Assembly (NCBI GenBank): GCA_017889845.1
Contig: JAGGAJ010000110.1
Span: 1 to 6,107 of the forward strand
Origin: Deltaproteobacteria bacterium
Lineage (GTDB): Bacteria; Desulfobacterota; Deferrimicrobia; Deferrimicrobiales; Deferrimicrobiaceae
Reading direction: 5' to 3'
DNA length: 6,107 nt
In this document: piece by piece, positions 1 through 5,807 of the stretch
Layout: every line of letters begins with the position of its first letter
How positions within the stretch are numbered: the stretch's first letter is position 1
Made by a program: the position numbers and the translations under genes
The notes under the pieces: generated by a model
What the model saw: only the letters and a program-made list of their open reading frames with translations
Told to the model about the DNA's origin: nothing
The model's database searches: none

Positions 1-351
1 CAGGACGGAGGAGAGGTATTCGAGGGTGCGGGACCTCGCCCAGTAGATGTCGGTTCCGTCCTCGAAGACGACGTAGACGTAGGAGTAGCCGAAGTCGGAG
101 AAACCCCGGACCGCCCGGACCTTGGGGGCCCCCACCATGGCGGAGACGATCGGGTAGGTGACCTGGTCCTCGACGACGTCCGGGCTCTGGTCCCACCGGG
201 TGAAGATGATCACCTGGGTGTCGCTTAAGTCCGGGATCGCGTCGAGGGGGACGTGGAGCATCGACCAGAGACCCCAGGCGCCCAGGAAAACGGCGACCAC
301 CAGGACGAGGAACCGGTTCCTCGCGGAAAACTCGATGATCCGGTCGATCAT
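1..351 (-). CDS. cusA: Heavy-metal efflux RND pump, CusA/CzcA family (N-terminal part, runs off left edge)
   Basis: This is the inner-membrane, proton-driven pump subunit of a tripartite heavy-metal exporter. Only the first 117 codons lie in the window. I translated them by hand from the minus strand: MIDRIIEFSARNRFLVLVVA at the start, a first transmembrane helix at about residues 14-32, then PLDAIPDLSDTQVII, EDQVTYPI, VRGFSDFGYSYVYVVFEDGT and YWARSRTLEYL. These blocks match the N-terminus of CusA/CzcA proteins of the HME-RND family almost word for word. The ATG at 351-349 overlaps the cusB stop (ATGA, 351-348), and only a weak GGGA lies directly upstream, so translation is probably coupled to cusB. 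Metal specificity depends on later transmembrane residues that are not in the window. Cu(I)/Ag(I) is favoured from context; a Czc-like divalent specificity cannot be excluded. The right-hand end is the true start and the left end is cut by the window. Confidence 0.93.
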   Translation of the reverse strand, partial: MIDRIIEFSARNRFLVLVVAVFLGAWGLWSMLHVPLDAIPDLSDTQVIIFTRWDQSPDVVEDQVTYPIVSAMVGAPKVRAVRGFSDFGYSYVYVVFEDGTDIYWARSRTLEYLSSVL

Positions 352-2411
352 TTCCCGTGGCCGCCGTGCGCGTCCTTACCGTGCTCCCCGTGTCCTGTCT
401 GCTCCGCCGCCGTTCCGCCCTGGTCGGGTTTGGCGAGGAACGCCGTGGGGTTCGCGTCGAACCGCCTTTTGCACGACTCGTCGCAGAAGTGGTACGTCGC
501 CCCCTTGTACACGGATACCCTGCCCGCTTCCACCGTATTCCCGCAGACCGGATCGACGTTAATCCCGCGGTAGACCCCCCCGGGACCGGGCGGCGGGACG
601 ATAATTTTCCTTTTTTCCGCAGGGCTTGCGGGAATCGGAGGCTTTGCGGGGGGAGTTGAAAGCGGGGTGTCGCCCGTTTCCGCCCGTCCGTCGGAGGGGG
701 CCATGCCGCCCTGGCCGGGTTTGGCGAGGTACGTCGCGGGGTTCGCGTCGAACCGCTGCTTGCACATGTCGGCGCAGAAGTAGTACGTCTTCCCCTTGTG
801 CTCGCTCACCCGGTTGGCTGCCCTGGCCGTCATCGGGTCCACCACCATCCCGCAGACGGGATCGATCGGAAGGTCGTCGGATTCCGCGGCGGCTTCCTCC
901 TTCTGAGCGCCGGCGGCGGCGGGCGCGGCGTGCTTCTCTTGCCTCCCGTGCGCCTGCGGGGCCGGTTTCGGCGTCTCCTTCTTCGCCGTCGGGCCGGCCT
1001 CCTTCAGGTATTTCGCGGGTTCCCCCCGGAACCTGGCCATGCAGTCGTCGCTGCAGAAGTAGTACGTCTTCCCCCCGTGGTCGACAGTCTTCCCGGCGGC
1101 CTTCGCCTTCCCCTCGTCCACGTGCATCCCGCAGACCGGATCCACGTGCCACGCCCCATAGATCCCAGCGGCCGCGAGCTGCATCCGGCTCTCGGAGTCG
1201 ACGAGGAAGTTCCCGGACACGACGATACTCTCGCCCGGCATCAGCCCCCGGACGATCTCGACCCGCCCCCCCATCCGCCACCCCGTCTCGACCGGGCGCG
1301 GCTCGAAGCGCCCCTCGCCGCGGTCGACGAATACGGTCTTCCGGGTCCCGGCGTCGATGACCGCCTCGACGGGGACGGTGACCGCCGGGGGCATCCGGAC
1401 CGGGATCTCCAGGTCGACGAACATGTCGGGGCGAAGCGAGTAGCCGGGGTTGTCCGTCTCGAGCCGCACCTTCATCGTGCGGGTCTGCGGGTCGAACTGG
1501 GGGAGGATCTCGGTCACCCGCGCGCGGTAGGTGCGCTTCGTCTGGGGGTGGGTGGCCTTCACCTCCATCCCGGGCCGGAGAAGTTTCCCCTCGCTCTCGT
1601 ACGTCTCGGCGAGGATCCACACCTTCCCCAGGTCCGCGATGCGGTACAGTTCGCTCCCCACGGAGGCGAACTGTCCCTCGCTGACGGACCGTTCCAGCAC
1701 GAACCCGTCGGCGGGCGACCGGACCTCGACCAGCTCGATGACCTTCCCCGTCTTCTCCATATCCAGGATCTGCGATTCGGAAACACCCATGTTGATCAGG
1801 GCCCCTGCCGCCTGGCGCCTTTGGTAATCGGGGTACTGCGCCTGTACCTGGGACCCTACGGTGCTCTGCAGCGAGCGGGTCTGGCCAGCCACGGTGTTGA
1901 CGAAGGTATTGGCGGCGACAAGGTACCCGCTCGAGAAATACGCCGCCAGGGGCTGATCCTTTTTGACGAAACTGCCGGTGGTGGGCGTGTATACCTTACG
2001 AAGCCGGATATCCAATGGGGCGTTGAGACGGTACGTGCGGGCCTCGTCGGGAACAACCCTGCCGAGCAGCCGCAGGGTGCCGGTCCAGGGCGCCTTCTCC
2101 GCCTTCCCCACCGCCACTCCGATGGCCTGCCGCTTCTCCTGCAGGAGGGTCACCGTCCCCGGGGTTCCGGGGGACGACCCGCCGCCCGTCGATCCGTCGG
2201 CGTACACCGGCTCGAGCTGCATCCCGCAGTCGGGGGCGATACCCGGCTTGTCCGACTTGTACGCCGGGTGCATCGGGTCCACGTAATAGAGGACCTTCCG
2301 CCCCCCGGAGTCGCCCCCCTTCGAGGCGCTCCGGTGCGCCACCCAGGTCCCCGCGAGGAACGCGGCGGCGACGGCGAACAGCAGAACCAGCGCGAGCGGT
2401 CCCTTTCTCAT
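348..2411 (-). CDS. cusB: CusB-type RND periplasmic adaptor with N-terminal HMBD and three C-terminal YHS domains
   Basis: This is the periplasmic membrane-fusion subunit that links the CusA pump to an outer-membrane channel and passes metal to it. The 687 residues read in order as follows. A signal/anchor helix lies at about 5-25. A heavy-metal-binding motif lies at 41-71 (YYVDPMHP, SDKPG, C62-G-M). The adaptor core at about 85-412 contains the paired lipoyl/barrel-type blocks, for example RSPADGFVLERSVSEGQFAS and YSLRPDMFVDLEIPV. Three YHS domains follow at about 421-472 (C427, C453, C457), 514-566 (C520, C546, C550) and 616-663 (C623, C643, C647), joined by Pro/Ala/Lys-rich linkers. The protein ends in a His-rich tail (HGEHGKDAHGGHGK). 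E. coli CusB has about 400 residues, so the extra length is the YHS region. The start is supported by GGGAGGA eight bases upstream. The gene is first in a cusBA operon; no cusC precedes it. The third YHS has CGN where the others have CGM. Confidence 0.93.
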   Translation of the reverse strand: MRKGPLALVLLFAVAAAFLAGTWVAHRSASKGGDSGGRKVLYYVDPMHPAYKSDKPGIAPDCGMQLEPVYADGSTGGGSSPGTPGTVTLLQEKRQAIGVAVGKAEKAPWTGTLRLLGRVVPDEARTYRLNAPLDIRLRKVYTPTTGSFVKKDQPLAAYFSSGYLVAANTFVNTVAGQTRSLQSTVGSQVQAQYPDYQRRQAAGALINMGVSESQILDMEKTGKVIELVEVRSPADGFVLERSVSEGQFASVGSELYRIADLGKVWILAETYESEGKLLRPGMEVKATHPQTKRTYRARVTEILPQFDPQTRTMKVRLETDNPGYSLRPDMFVDLEIPVRMPPAVTVPVEAVIDAGTRKTVFVDRGEGRFEPRPVETGWRMGGRVEIVRGLMPGESIVVSGNFLVDSESRMQLAAAGIYGAWHVDPVCGMHVDEGKAKAAGKTVDHGGKTYYFCSDDCMARFRGEPAKYLKEAGPTAKKETPKPAPQAHGRQEKHAAPAAAGAQKEEAAAESDDLPIDPVCGMVVDPMTARAANRVSEHKGKTYYFCADMCKQRFDANPATYLAKPGQGGMAPSDGRAETGDTPLSTPPAKPPIPASPAEKRKIIVPPPGPGGVYRGINVDPVCGNTVEAGRVSVYKGATYHFCDESCKRRFDANPTAFLAKPDQGGTAAEQTGHGEHGKDAHGGHGK
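423..1151 (-). repeat. Three tandem YHS-coding modules within cusB
   Basis: The 3' third of cusB contains three homologous segments: YHS1 at 996-1151, YHS2 at 714-872 and YHS3 at 423-566. YHS2 and YHS3 are still clearly alike at the DNA level. The 19-mer ggggttcgcgtcgaaccgc is identical at 447-465 and 738-756, 291 bp apart, and the flanking 'tcgggtttggcgagg' and 'ccgggtttggcgagg' blocks match too. Both encode RFDANP followed by LAKP.QGG. YHS1 is more diverged. The pattern suggests duplication within the gene, with the YHS2/YHS3 copy the younger one. Confidence 0.85.
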
Positions 2412-2418
2412 ACCGGAA

Positions 2419-2425
2419 TCCTCCC
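2419..2425 (-). promoter_or_regulatory. Ribosome binding site of cusB
   Basis: The minus strand reads GGGAGGA, ending eight bases before the ATG at 2411-2409. This supports the chosen start, which also places a signal/anchor helix at the very N-terminus. Confidence 0.75.
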
Positions 2426-2510
2426 TGATGCCCTTCTCACCGCAACCCTGTTTTCCATTCTAATATCGGCAAAGAACGGTACCACATACAGGAAATAGAA
2501 CGCCCCGCGA

Positions 2511-2537
2511 CCGGAAGACACCCCGTCTGTTTTCCGG
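2511..2537. promoter_or_regulatory. Dyad upstream of the Cys-rich gene promoter, candidate operator
   Basis: CCGGAAGAC at 2511-2519 can pair with GTCT (2525-2528) and TCCGG (2533-2537), leaving a short loop of ACCCC and a four-base bulge on the right arm. The outer hexamers CCGGAA and TTCCGG are perfectly inverted. The dyad lies directly upstream of the candidate -35 (2539-2544), a usual place for an activator or metalloregulator. It does not match any operator I can name with certainty. Confidence 0.35.
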
Positions 2538-2538
2538 G

Positions 2539-2568
2539 TTGCGCATCCATCGAAGTCTATCGTAAAAT
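2539..2568 (+). promoter_or_regulatory. Candidate sigma-70 promoter for the Cys-rich gene
   Basis: TTGCGC (2539-2544) and TAAAAT (2563-2568) are separated by 18 bases, which gives a reasonable -35/-10 pair about 45 bases before the ATG at 2614. The -10 lies in an A/T-rich patch. The -35 matches the consensus only in its first half. Confidence 0.4.
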
Positions 2569-2613
2569 AATCACCGATTCTCCCATCCCGAAACGACGAA
2601 AGGAACCGAACGC

Positions 2614-3000
2614 ATGAAAAGAACCCGTTACACGTACGTCCTGTTCGTCCTTGCGATCTCGCTGACCATCGCCGGTCTGGCGTTCGCCGCCGAAGCGGAG
2701 AAAACCAACCTAACGGTCGGGGACACCTACTACGTCTGCAACTGTCCGCCGGGGTGCTGCGAGACCATCTCCTCCAAGGAAGGGCAGTGCGACTGCAAGA
2801 AGCCCCTGGTGAAGGCTACCGTCACGAAGGTCGGGGACGGGAAGGCGTGGTTCAAGCTGGAGGGCCAGGAGAAGGAGAAGGAGTTCAAGACCGCCGGCCT
2901 GTACGTCTGCGACTGCCCCGCTGCCTGCAAGTGCAACACGATCAGCGACAAGCCCGGCAAGTGCGGCTGCGGCAAGGAGATGAAGAAGATCGGCGGCTGA
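2614..3000 (+). CDS. Exported Cys-rich protein with two HMBD-like repeats, putative periplasmic metal-binding protein
   Basis: This 128-residue protein has a clear Sec signal peptide (MKRTRY, a hydrophobic core, then GLAFA with probable cleavage after A25). Mature residues carry twelve cysteines in two repeats of the same spacing. Repeat 1 has C42, C44, C48, C49, C59, C61; repeat 2 has C99, C101, C105, C107, C117, C119. Repeat 2 contains SDKPGKCGCG, which resembles the 'SDKPGxCPxCGM' core of heavy-metal-binding (HMBD) domains and the SDKPG of CusB next door. In both repeats the Met-His part of the usual motif is replaced by Cys. Between them lies a hydrophilic stretch (about 66-96, ATVTKV and AWFKLEGQ) that looks beta-rich. 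The start has AGGAA eight bases upstream. The gene is divergent from cusBA and single, closed by its own terminator. A role as a periplasmic metal sponge or donor to CusB is inference; I cannot assign a named family. Confidence 0.85.
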   Translation: MKRTRYTYVLFVLAISLTIAGLAFAAEAEKTNLTVGDTYYVCNCPPGCCETISSKEGQCDCKKPLVKATVTKVGDGKAWFKLEGQEKEKEFKTAGLYVCDCPAACKCNTISDKPGKCGCGKEMKKIGG

Positions 3001-3028
3001 TCCCCTCTGCGGCGGCCATCGAACCGTC

Positions 3029-3154
3029 TCACCGAGGCGGGGAGCGATCCCCGCCTCTTTTTTTATCCGCCTTCCACGCGAACGCGCCGGCGCCGCGGAC
3101 GCCGTAGCCGAGCTTCGCCGGGACGAACAGCTGCCACTTCGCGCACGCTTTCAT
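3029..3154 (-). pseudogene. Relic of the C-terminal part of an FKBP-type peptidyl-prolyl isomerase
   Basis: A 41-codon minus-strand reading frame from ATG at 3154-3152 to TGA at 3031-3029 contains KWQLFVPAKLGYGVRGAG. This is the diagnostic 'KW.L.IP..LAYG.RGAG' block near the end of FKBP/Mip-type prolyl isomerases. The similarity covers about 23 residues (3086-3154). It then stops where FKBPs continue with IGPN.TL.F; instead the frame runs into the plus-strand terminator and ends. Directly upstream is an in-frame TAG (3157-3155) and the rest of the domain is missing. I therefore read it as a gene remnant, not a working enzyme. It lies between two converging genes, where such scars tend to persist. 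Confidence 0.55.
3034..3064 (+). terminator. Rho-independent terminator of the Cys-rich gene
   Basis: GAGGCGGGG (3034-3042) and CCCCGCCTC (3049-3057) form a perfect nine-base-pair stem with loop AGCGAT, followed by seven T (3058-3064). It lies 33 bases after the stop codon at 2998-3000. Confidence 0.92.
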
Positions 3155-3159
3155 CTAAA

Positions 3160-3189
3160 GAGGGGGCCGCCCGCAGGGGCGGCCCCCTC
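3160..3189 (-). terminator. Strong GC hairpin downstream of the multicopper oxidase, probable terminator
   Basis: GAGGGGGCCGCCC (3160-3172) and GGGCGGCCCCCTC (3177-3189) form a perfect 13-base-pair stem with a four-base loop. On the minus strand it comes 15 bases after the oxidase stop and is followed by a short, weak T run (TTTAGAT). The plus-strand side has no T run, so the oxidase transcript is the likelier target, although the stem would block either direction. Confidence 0.75.
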
Positions 3190-3204
3190 GTCCAATGGAA
3201 ATTC

Positions 3205-5277
3205 CTACTGGGCGCAGGCCTCCGCCCCGGGCGAACCGCACTGCTCCGGGCCGATCCGGTAAGGCCGCATCATCTCGTTGTCCTCGTGCTCGACGATGTG
3301 GCAGTGCCAGACGTACTGGCCCGGTGTGTCGAACTTTGCCCGGAGGCGAGTGACTTCGCCTGGATACGATATGGCTGTATCCTTCAAGCCGTTCTCCCAG
3401 GCCTCGGGCGGCCGTGGATTCCCGGTTTTCGCGACAGCGGAAATACCGCCGGTTTCCTCATCCTGGGTGAAGGTGATCGCCTGCCGGTCGACCACCGCGA
3501 AGGTTACCTCGTGGATATGCATGGGGTGCGCATCGGCCGTGAAATTGTAGAGCTCCCAATCCTCGGTGTCGCCCACGTTCGGGTTCTCGCTGACCGGATC
3601 TGCCCACATCTTGTGTTCGGCAATACCGTCGCCGTCCACATTACCCAGCATGGCTTCCGACGGCCCGTCGTGGACGTTTGACATCATCTCGATCAATGCC
3701 AGTTTCCGCGTAGTCACCGGCTCCGGAAGCGGCGCAATTGCCGGCAGCGCCATGAACTGCGGGGGCGTCGTGGGATCGGGCGCCACGGCCGGGACGACCC
3801 GGAATTGCATGACCTGGCCGGTCGAGTCCGGATCGGACGGTTCGAAATCCACACCCGGAACACCTCCGCCGAACGGTTCGTCGGGGCCGACGTTGCCGAG
3901 CACATAGCTGCCCACCGGCACGTTGGTGAAGTCCACGATCATGTCGGCGCGCTCGGCCAGCCCCATGAGCAGACGGTTATCGTTGGTCGCCGTAAGGTTC
4001 ACCGGCGCGGCCAGGAAGCCGCCTTCGTTGCCGACCTGCCAGACCTCCACCCCGGGAATGTCGTTGAAGTCCAGGATCAGGAAGCGGGAGTTGCAGCCGT
4101 TGAGGAACCGGAACCGGTACCGCCGCTGTTCCACGGTCTGGAACGGCCAGGTGTTCCCGTTCACCATGATCATGTTGCCGAAGAACTCGGGGTTCCAGAT
4201 GGGCGAGACGTTGGTGAACGGGATGAACGGTCCGGTGAATTCGTCGAAGAACTCGCGCGTTACCGGATAGAAGAGCGAGCCGTCAGAATCGAAGGACCGG
4301 TCCTGGATGGCGATCGGGATTTCGTAATACGTCTTGTTGGGGGGGAACTTGTCGTTCACCTTGGGCGCCGGGCCCGGCAGCACGGCCGGCACGGCTGTCC
4401 GGGAGTCCAGCACGGCGTCATCGCCGGCCGGACCGCCCCGGATGAGATAGAACCCGGCCGGCCCGGCGTAGACGTTCAACCGGGTCATCCCCAGCGTGTG
4501 GTCGTGGTACCAGACGGTCGAGGCGCGGTTCAGGTTCGGGTACTGGAACGTGGCGAAGCCGGGACCCCAGGTGACGCCGAAATTCGCGGCGGCCTTGGCC
4601 GCGAAGAAGTCGTACCAGGTACCCACCTTAGCGTACTCATCGGGGATTTCATCGGCCGCCGGCAGATACCACGCCTCGGCGTACCCGTCGCTCTCGTCGC
4701 CGACGCCCACCGCGCCGTGAACGTGGACAACCATGGGAACCGGGCCGGTGTAGGGGCCGGGAGTCTCTGTGAATGTCGGGCGCGTGTCACGACCGGCAGT
4801 CCCGCCCGGCGGGTTCGCCCAGTGCAGCGTCGGGTCCACCGCCAGCAGATGGGGAAGATATTTGCCGTTGGCATCCTTCAGGTCGTTGATCCACTTCACC
4901 CTGACCGGCCGTTTCCAGTCCGCCTCGATGGTCAGGGACGGGGCGTTGTGCAGCAGGAGGCCATTTCTGTCGAAGGAGTTCGATACGGCTCCGTATCCCC
5001 ATACCGTCGTGGCAGGAAGGGGCGTCGGCAAGATCTGCTGGGGGAACTGTTTTACCGAAATCTCGTAATAGTCGATGGGCTTGCCCCCCGGATCAGGGAT
5101 CACGTCCGCTCTCGGCATCACCGGCGGGATCAGCAATGGCGTCTGGTACTTCGGGACATCCAAAGGATCGAGCGTACCGCCGGGAATCGGTGCCGCCCAT
5201 GCCCCCGGGACCGCCAGGGCAAGTGTTACTACTGCCGTAAGGACAATCAACGAACGGGGTGTTCTCGAGCGTAACAT
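3205..5277 (-). CDS. Exported multicopper oxidase, CotA laccase/bilirubin oxidase-like
   Basis: The product is a three-cupredoxin copper oxidase that couples one-electron substrate oxidation to reduction of O2 to water. It has 690 residues with a Sec signal peptide (MLRSRTPRSLIVLTAV, cleavage probably after A29 or nearby); no twin-arginine motif is seen. All copper ligands are visible: H185 and H187 in HVHG; H258 and H260 in WYHDH; H584, H587 and H589 in HPMHIH; H658, C659, H660, H664 and axial M669 in HCHIVEHEDNEMM. Other blocks typical of CotA are VWGYG, SDGYAEAW, TRLNVYAG, SDGSLFYP and MVNGNTWP. CotA of Bacillus has 513 residues; this protein is longer because of a 5' extension and several inserted loops, including an Asp-rich GNVDGDGIAEH at 545-555. 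AAAGGAGGG precedes the ATG. The gene stands alone and converges on the Cys-rich gene. Beside cusBA a cuprous oxidase role is plausible, but the substrate is unknown. Confidence 0.93.
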   Translation of the reverse strand: MLRSRTPRSLIVLTAVVTLALAVPGAWAAPIPGGTLDPLDVPKYQTPLLIPPVMPRADVIPDPGGKPIDYYEISVKQFPQQILPTPLPATTVWGYGAVSNSFDRNGLLLHNAPSLTIEADWKRPVRVKWINDLKDANGKYLPHLLAVDPTLHWANPPGGTAGRDTRPTFTETPGPYTGPVPMVVHVHGAVGVGDESDGYAEAWYLPAADEIPDEYAKVGTWYDFFAAKAAANFGVTWGPGFATFQYPNLNRASTVWYHDHTLGMTRLNVYAGPAGFYLIRGGPAGDDAVLDSRTAVPAVLPGPAPKVNDKFPPNKTYYEIPIAIQDRSFDSDGSLFYPVTREFFDEFTGPFIPFTNVSPIWNPEFFGNMIMVNGNTWPFQTVEQRRYRFRFLNGCNSRFLILDFNDIPGVEVWQVGNEGGFLAAPVNLTATNDNRLLMGLAERADMIVDFTNVPVGSYVLGNVGPDEPFGGGVPGVDFEPSDPDSTGQVMQFRVVPAVAPDPTTPPQFMALPAIAPLPEPVTTRKLALIEMMSNVHDGPSEAMLGNVDGDGIAEHKMWADPVSENPNVGDTEDWELYNFTADAHPMHIHEVTFAVVDRQAITFTQDEETGGISAVAKTGNPRPPEAWENGLKDTAISYPGEVTRLRAKFDTPGQYVWHCHIVEHEDNEMMRPYRIGPEQCGSPGAEACAQ

Positions 5278-5283
5278 CTTAAA

Positions 5284-5292
5284 CCCTCCTTT
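5284..5292 (-). promoter_or_regulatory. Ribosome binding site of the multicopper oxidase
   Basis: The minus strand reads AAAGGAGGG, six bases before the ATG at 5277-5275. It is a near-perfect Shine-Dalgarno sequence, and it supports this start together with the signal peptide that follows. Confidence 0.88.
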
Positions 5293-5317
5293 CCGAGATG
5301 TGGGTTACGCAGACACG

Positions 5318-5358
5318 AAAAACCGATAAAGGGTGCCCTCCGATCACCCTTGTCCGGT
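5318..5358 (-). promoter_or_regulatory. Terminator-like hairpin in the leader of the multicopper oxidase
   Basis: On the minus strand AAGGGTG and CACCCTT (5345-5351 and 5329-5335) form a seven-pair stem with a nine-base loop. After a three-by-three internal loop, ACCG and CGGT (5355-5358 and 5322-5325) extend it by four pairs. A run of five T (5322-5318) follows at once, then about 25 bases to the ribosome binding site. This could be an attenuator in the oxidase leader, or simply the end of a transcript from further right. The sequence alone does not decide. Confidence 0.4.
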
Positions 5359-5647
5359 TTGCTGGCGGCCTCAATACACCGTATGCAAGCCGCTTGTCGT
5401 TGACGCTTGGCAATCGCCGCGCCAAGAACACCAGTCTGCTTATCGTCAATGATTACAGTAATTTATACGCTTCGAGTCCATCCGGTAATGGGATACAGAA
5501 AGGTATCCGCCCCATGTTCTACCGGTCCTGCCCCAGAAACTCCTGGTATTTTTTCTGAACGCAATCCTTACTTCAAGTTGCGTGCCGGACCCGATCGATG
5601 GAAATATCACCAAATAAAACCGTTAGGTAAGAAAAAATACGAAAAGG

Positions 5648-5807
5648 ATCGCGGATTGAAGGGGTGCAACCCGTGTCCCCTCCCGGAATTCCAGAAATCG
5701 AAAAAGTCCACATTTTCCTTCCGCTTGCTCCATGGCGTTGCGTGAATGGAAGCAATTCCGATTGCACCCTTTCCGGCCTTTCGCCTCCGCAGGATACTGG
5801 CCGCGAT
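5648..5807. repeat. Nested inverted repeats, candidate structured RNA or degenerate mobile-element remnant
   Basis: Three pairs of arms are collinear and nested. ATCGCGG (5648-5654) pairs with CCGCGAT (5801-5807). GAAGGGGTGCAA (5658-5669) pairs with TTGCACCCTTTC (5762-5773). CGGAATT (5684-5690) pairs with AATTCCG (5754-5760). A further inner pair, TTGCTCCAT (5725-5733) with ATGGAAGCAA (5746-5755), has one bulged base and competes with the third pair for two bases. The single imperfect position of the twelve-base pair is G against T, which would be a G-U pair in plus-strand RNA but a C/A mismatch in minus-strand RNA. No transposase or target duplication is visible. Confidence 0.4.

Larger units (their letters stand above)
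2412..2613. promoter_or_regulatory. Divergent regulatory region between cusB and the Cys-rich gene
   Basis: This 202-bp spacer separates two genes transcribed away from each other and must hold both promoters. It is visibly richer in A/T than the flanking genes. On the minus strand TAGAAT (2462-2457) is a possible -10 for cusBA, but no good -35 accompanies it. The plus-strand promoter candidate and a dyad are listed separately. The nonamer ctgttttcc occurs twice in the same direction (2448-2456 and 2527-2535), and a gcaaccc/gggttgc pair (2442-2448 and 2536-2542) is inverted around the same sites. No coding potential is seen here. Shared control of cusBA and the Cys-rich gene by one metal-responsive regulator is plausible, but no regulator gene is present. 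Confidence 0.6.

Noticed and set aside
559..1620. Minus-strand open frame of 353 codons in another frame of cusB
   Set aside because: Its translation is dominated by Arg, Gly, Asp and Pro, an out-of-frame reading of the adaptor and YHS region.
798..2498. Long plus-strand open frame (566 codons) opposite cusB
   Set aside because: It is antisense to a gene with clear domains; the translation is rich in Arg/His/Pro/Gly and lacks any family motif. Long antisense frames are common opposite GC-rich genes.
2447..2542. Short direct and inverted repeats as a possible CRISPR or iteron-like array
   Set aside because: Only two copies of nine bases exist, with no regular spacing; at most they are regulatory sites.
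2754..3107. Plus-strand frame overlapping the Cys-rich gene and running through its terminator
   Set aside because: It is out of frame with the signal-peptide-bearing gene, Arg-rich, and crosses a strong intrinsic terminator.
3805..5274. Plus-strand open frame of 489 codons opposite the multicopper oxidase
   Set aside because: The opposite strand carries all the copper-ligand motifs and a good ribosome binding site; this frame has neither motif nor start signal.
5298..5558. Plus-strand frame of 86 codons upstream of the oxidase
   Set aside because: No recognisable motif, no convincing ribosome binding site, and it covers the oxidase leader hairpin.
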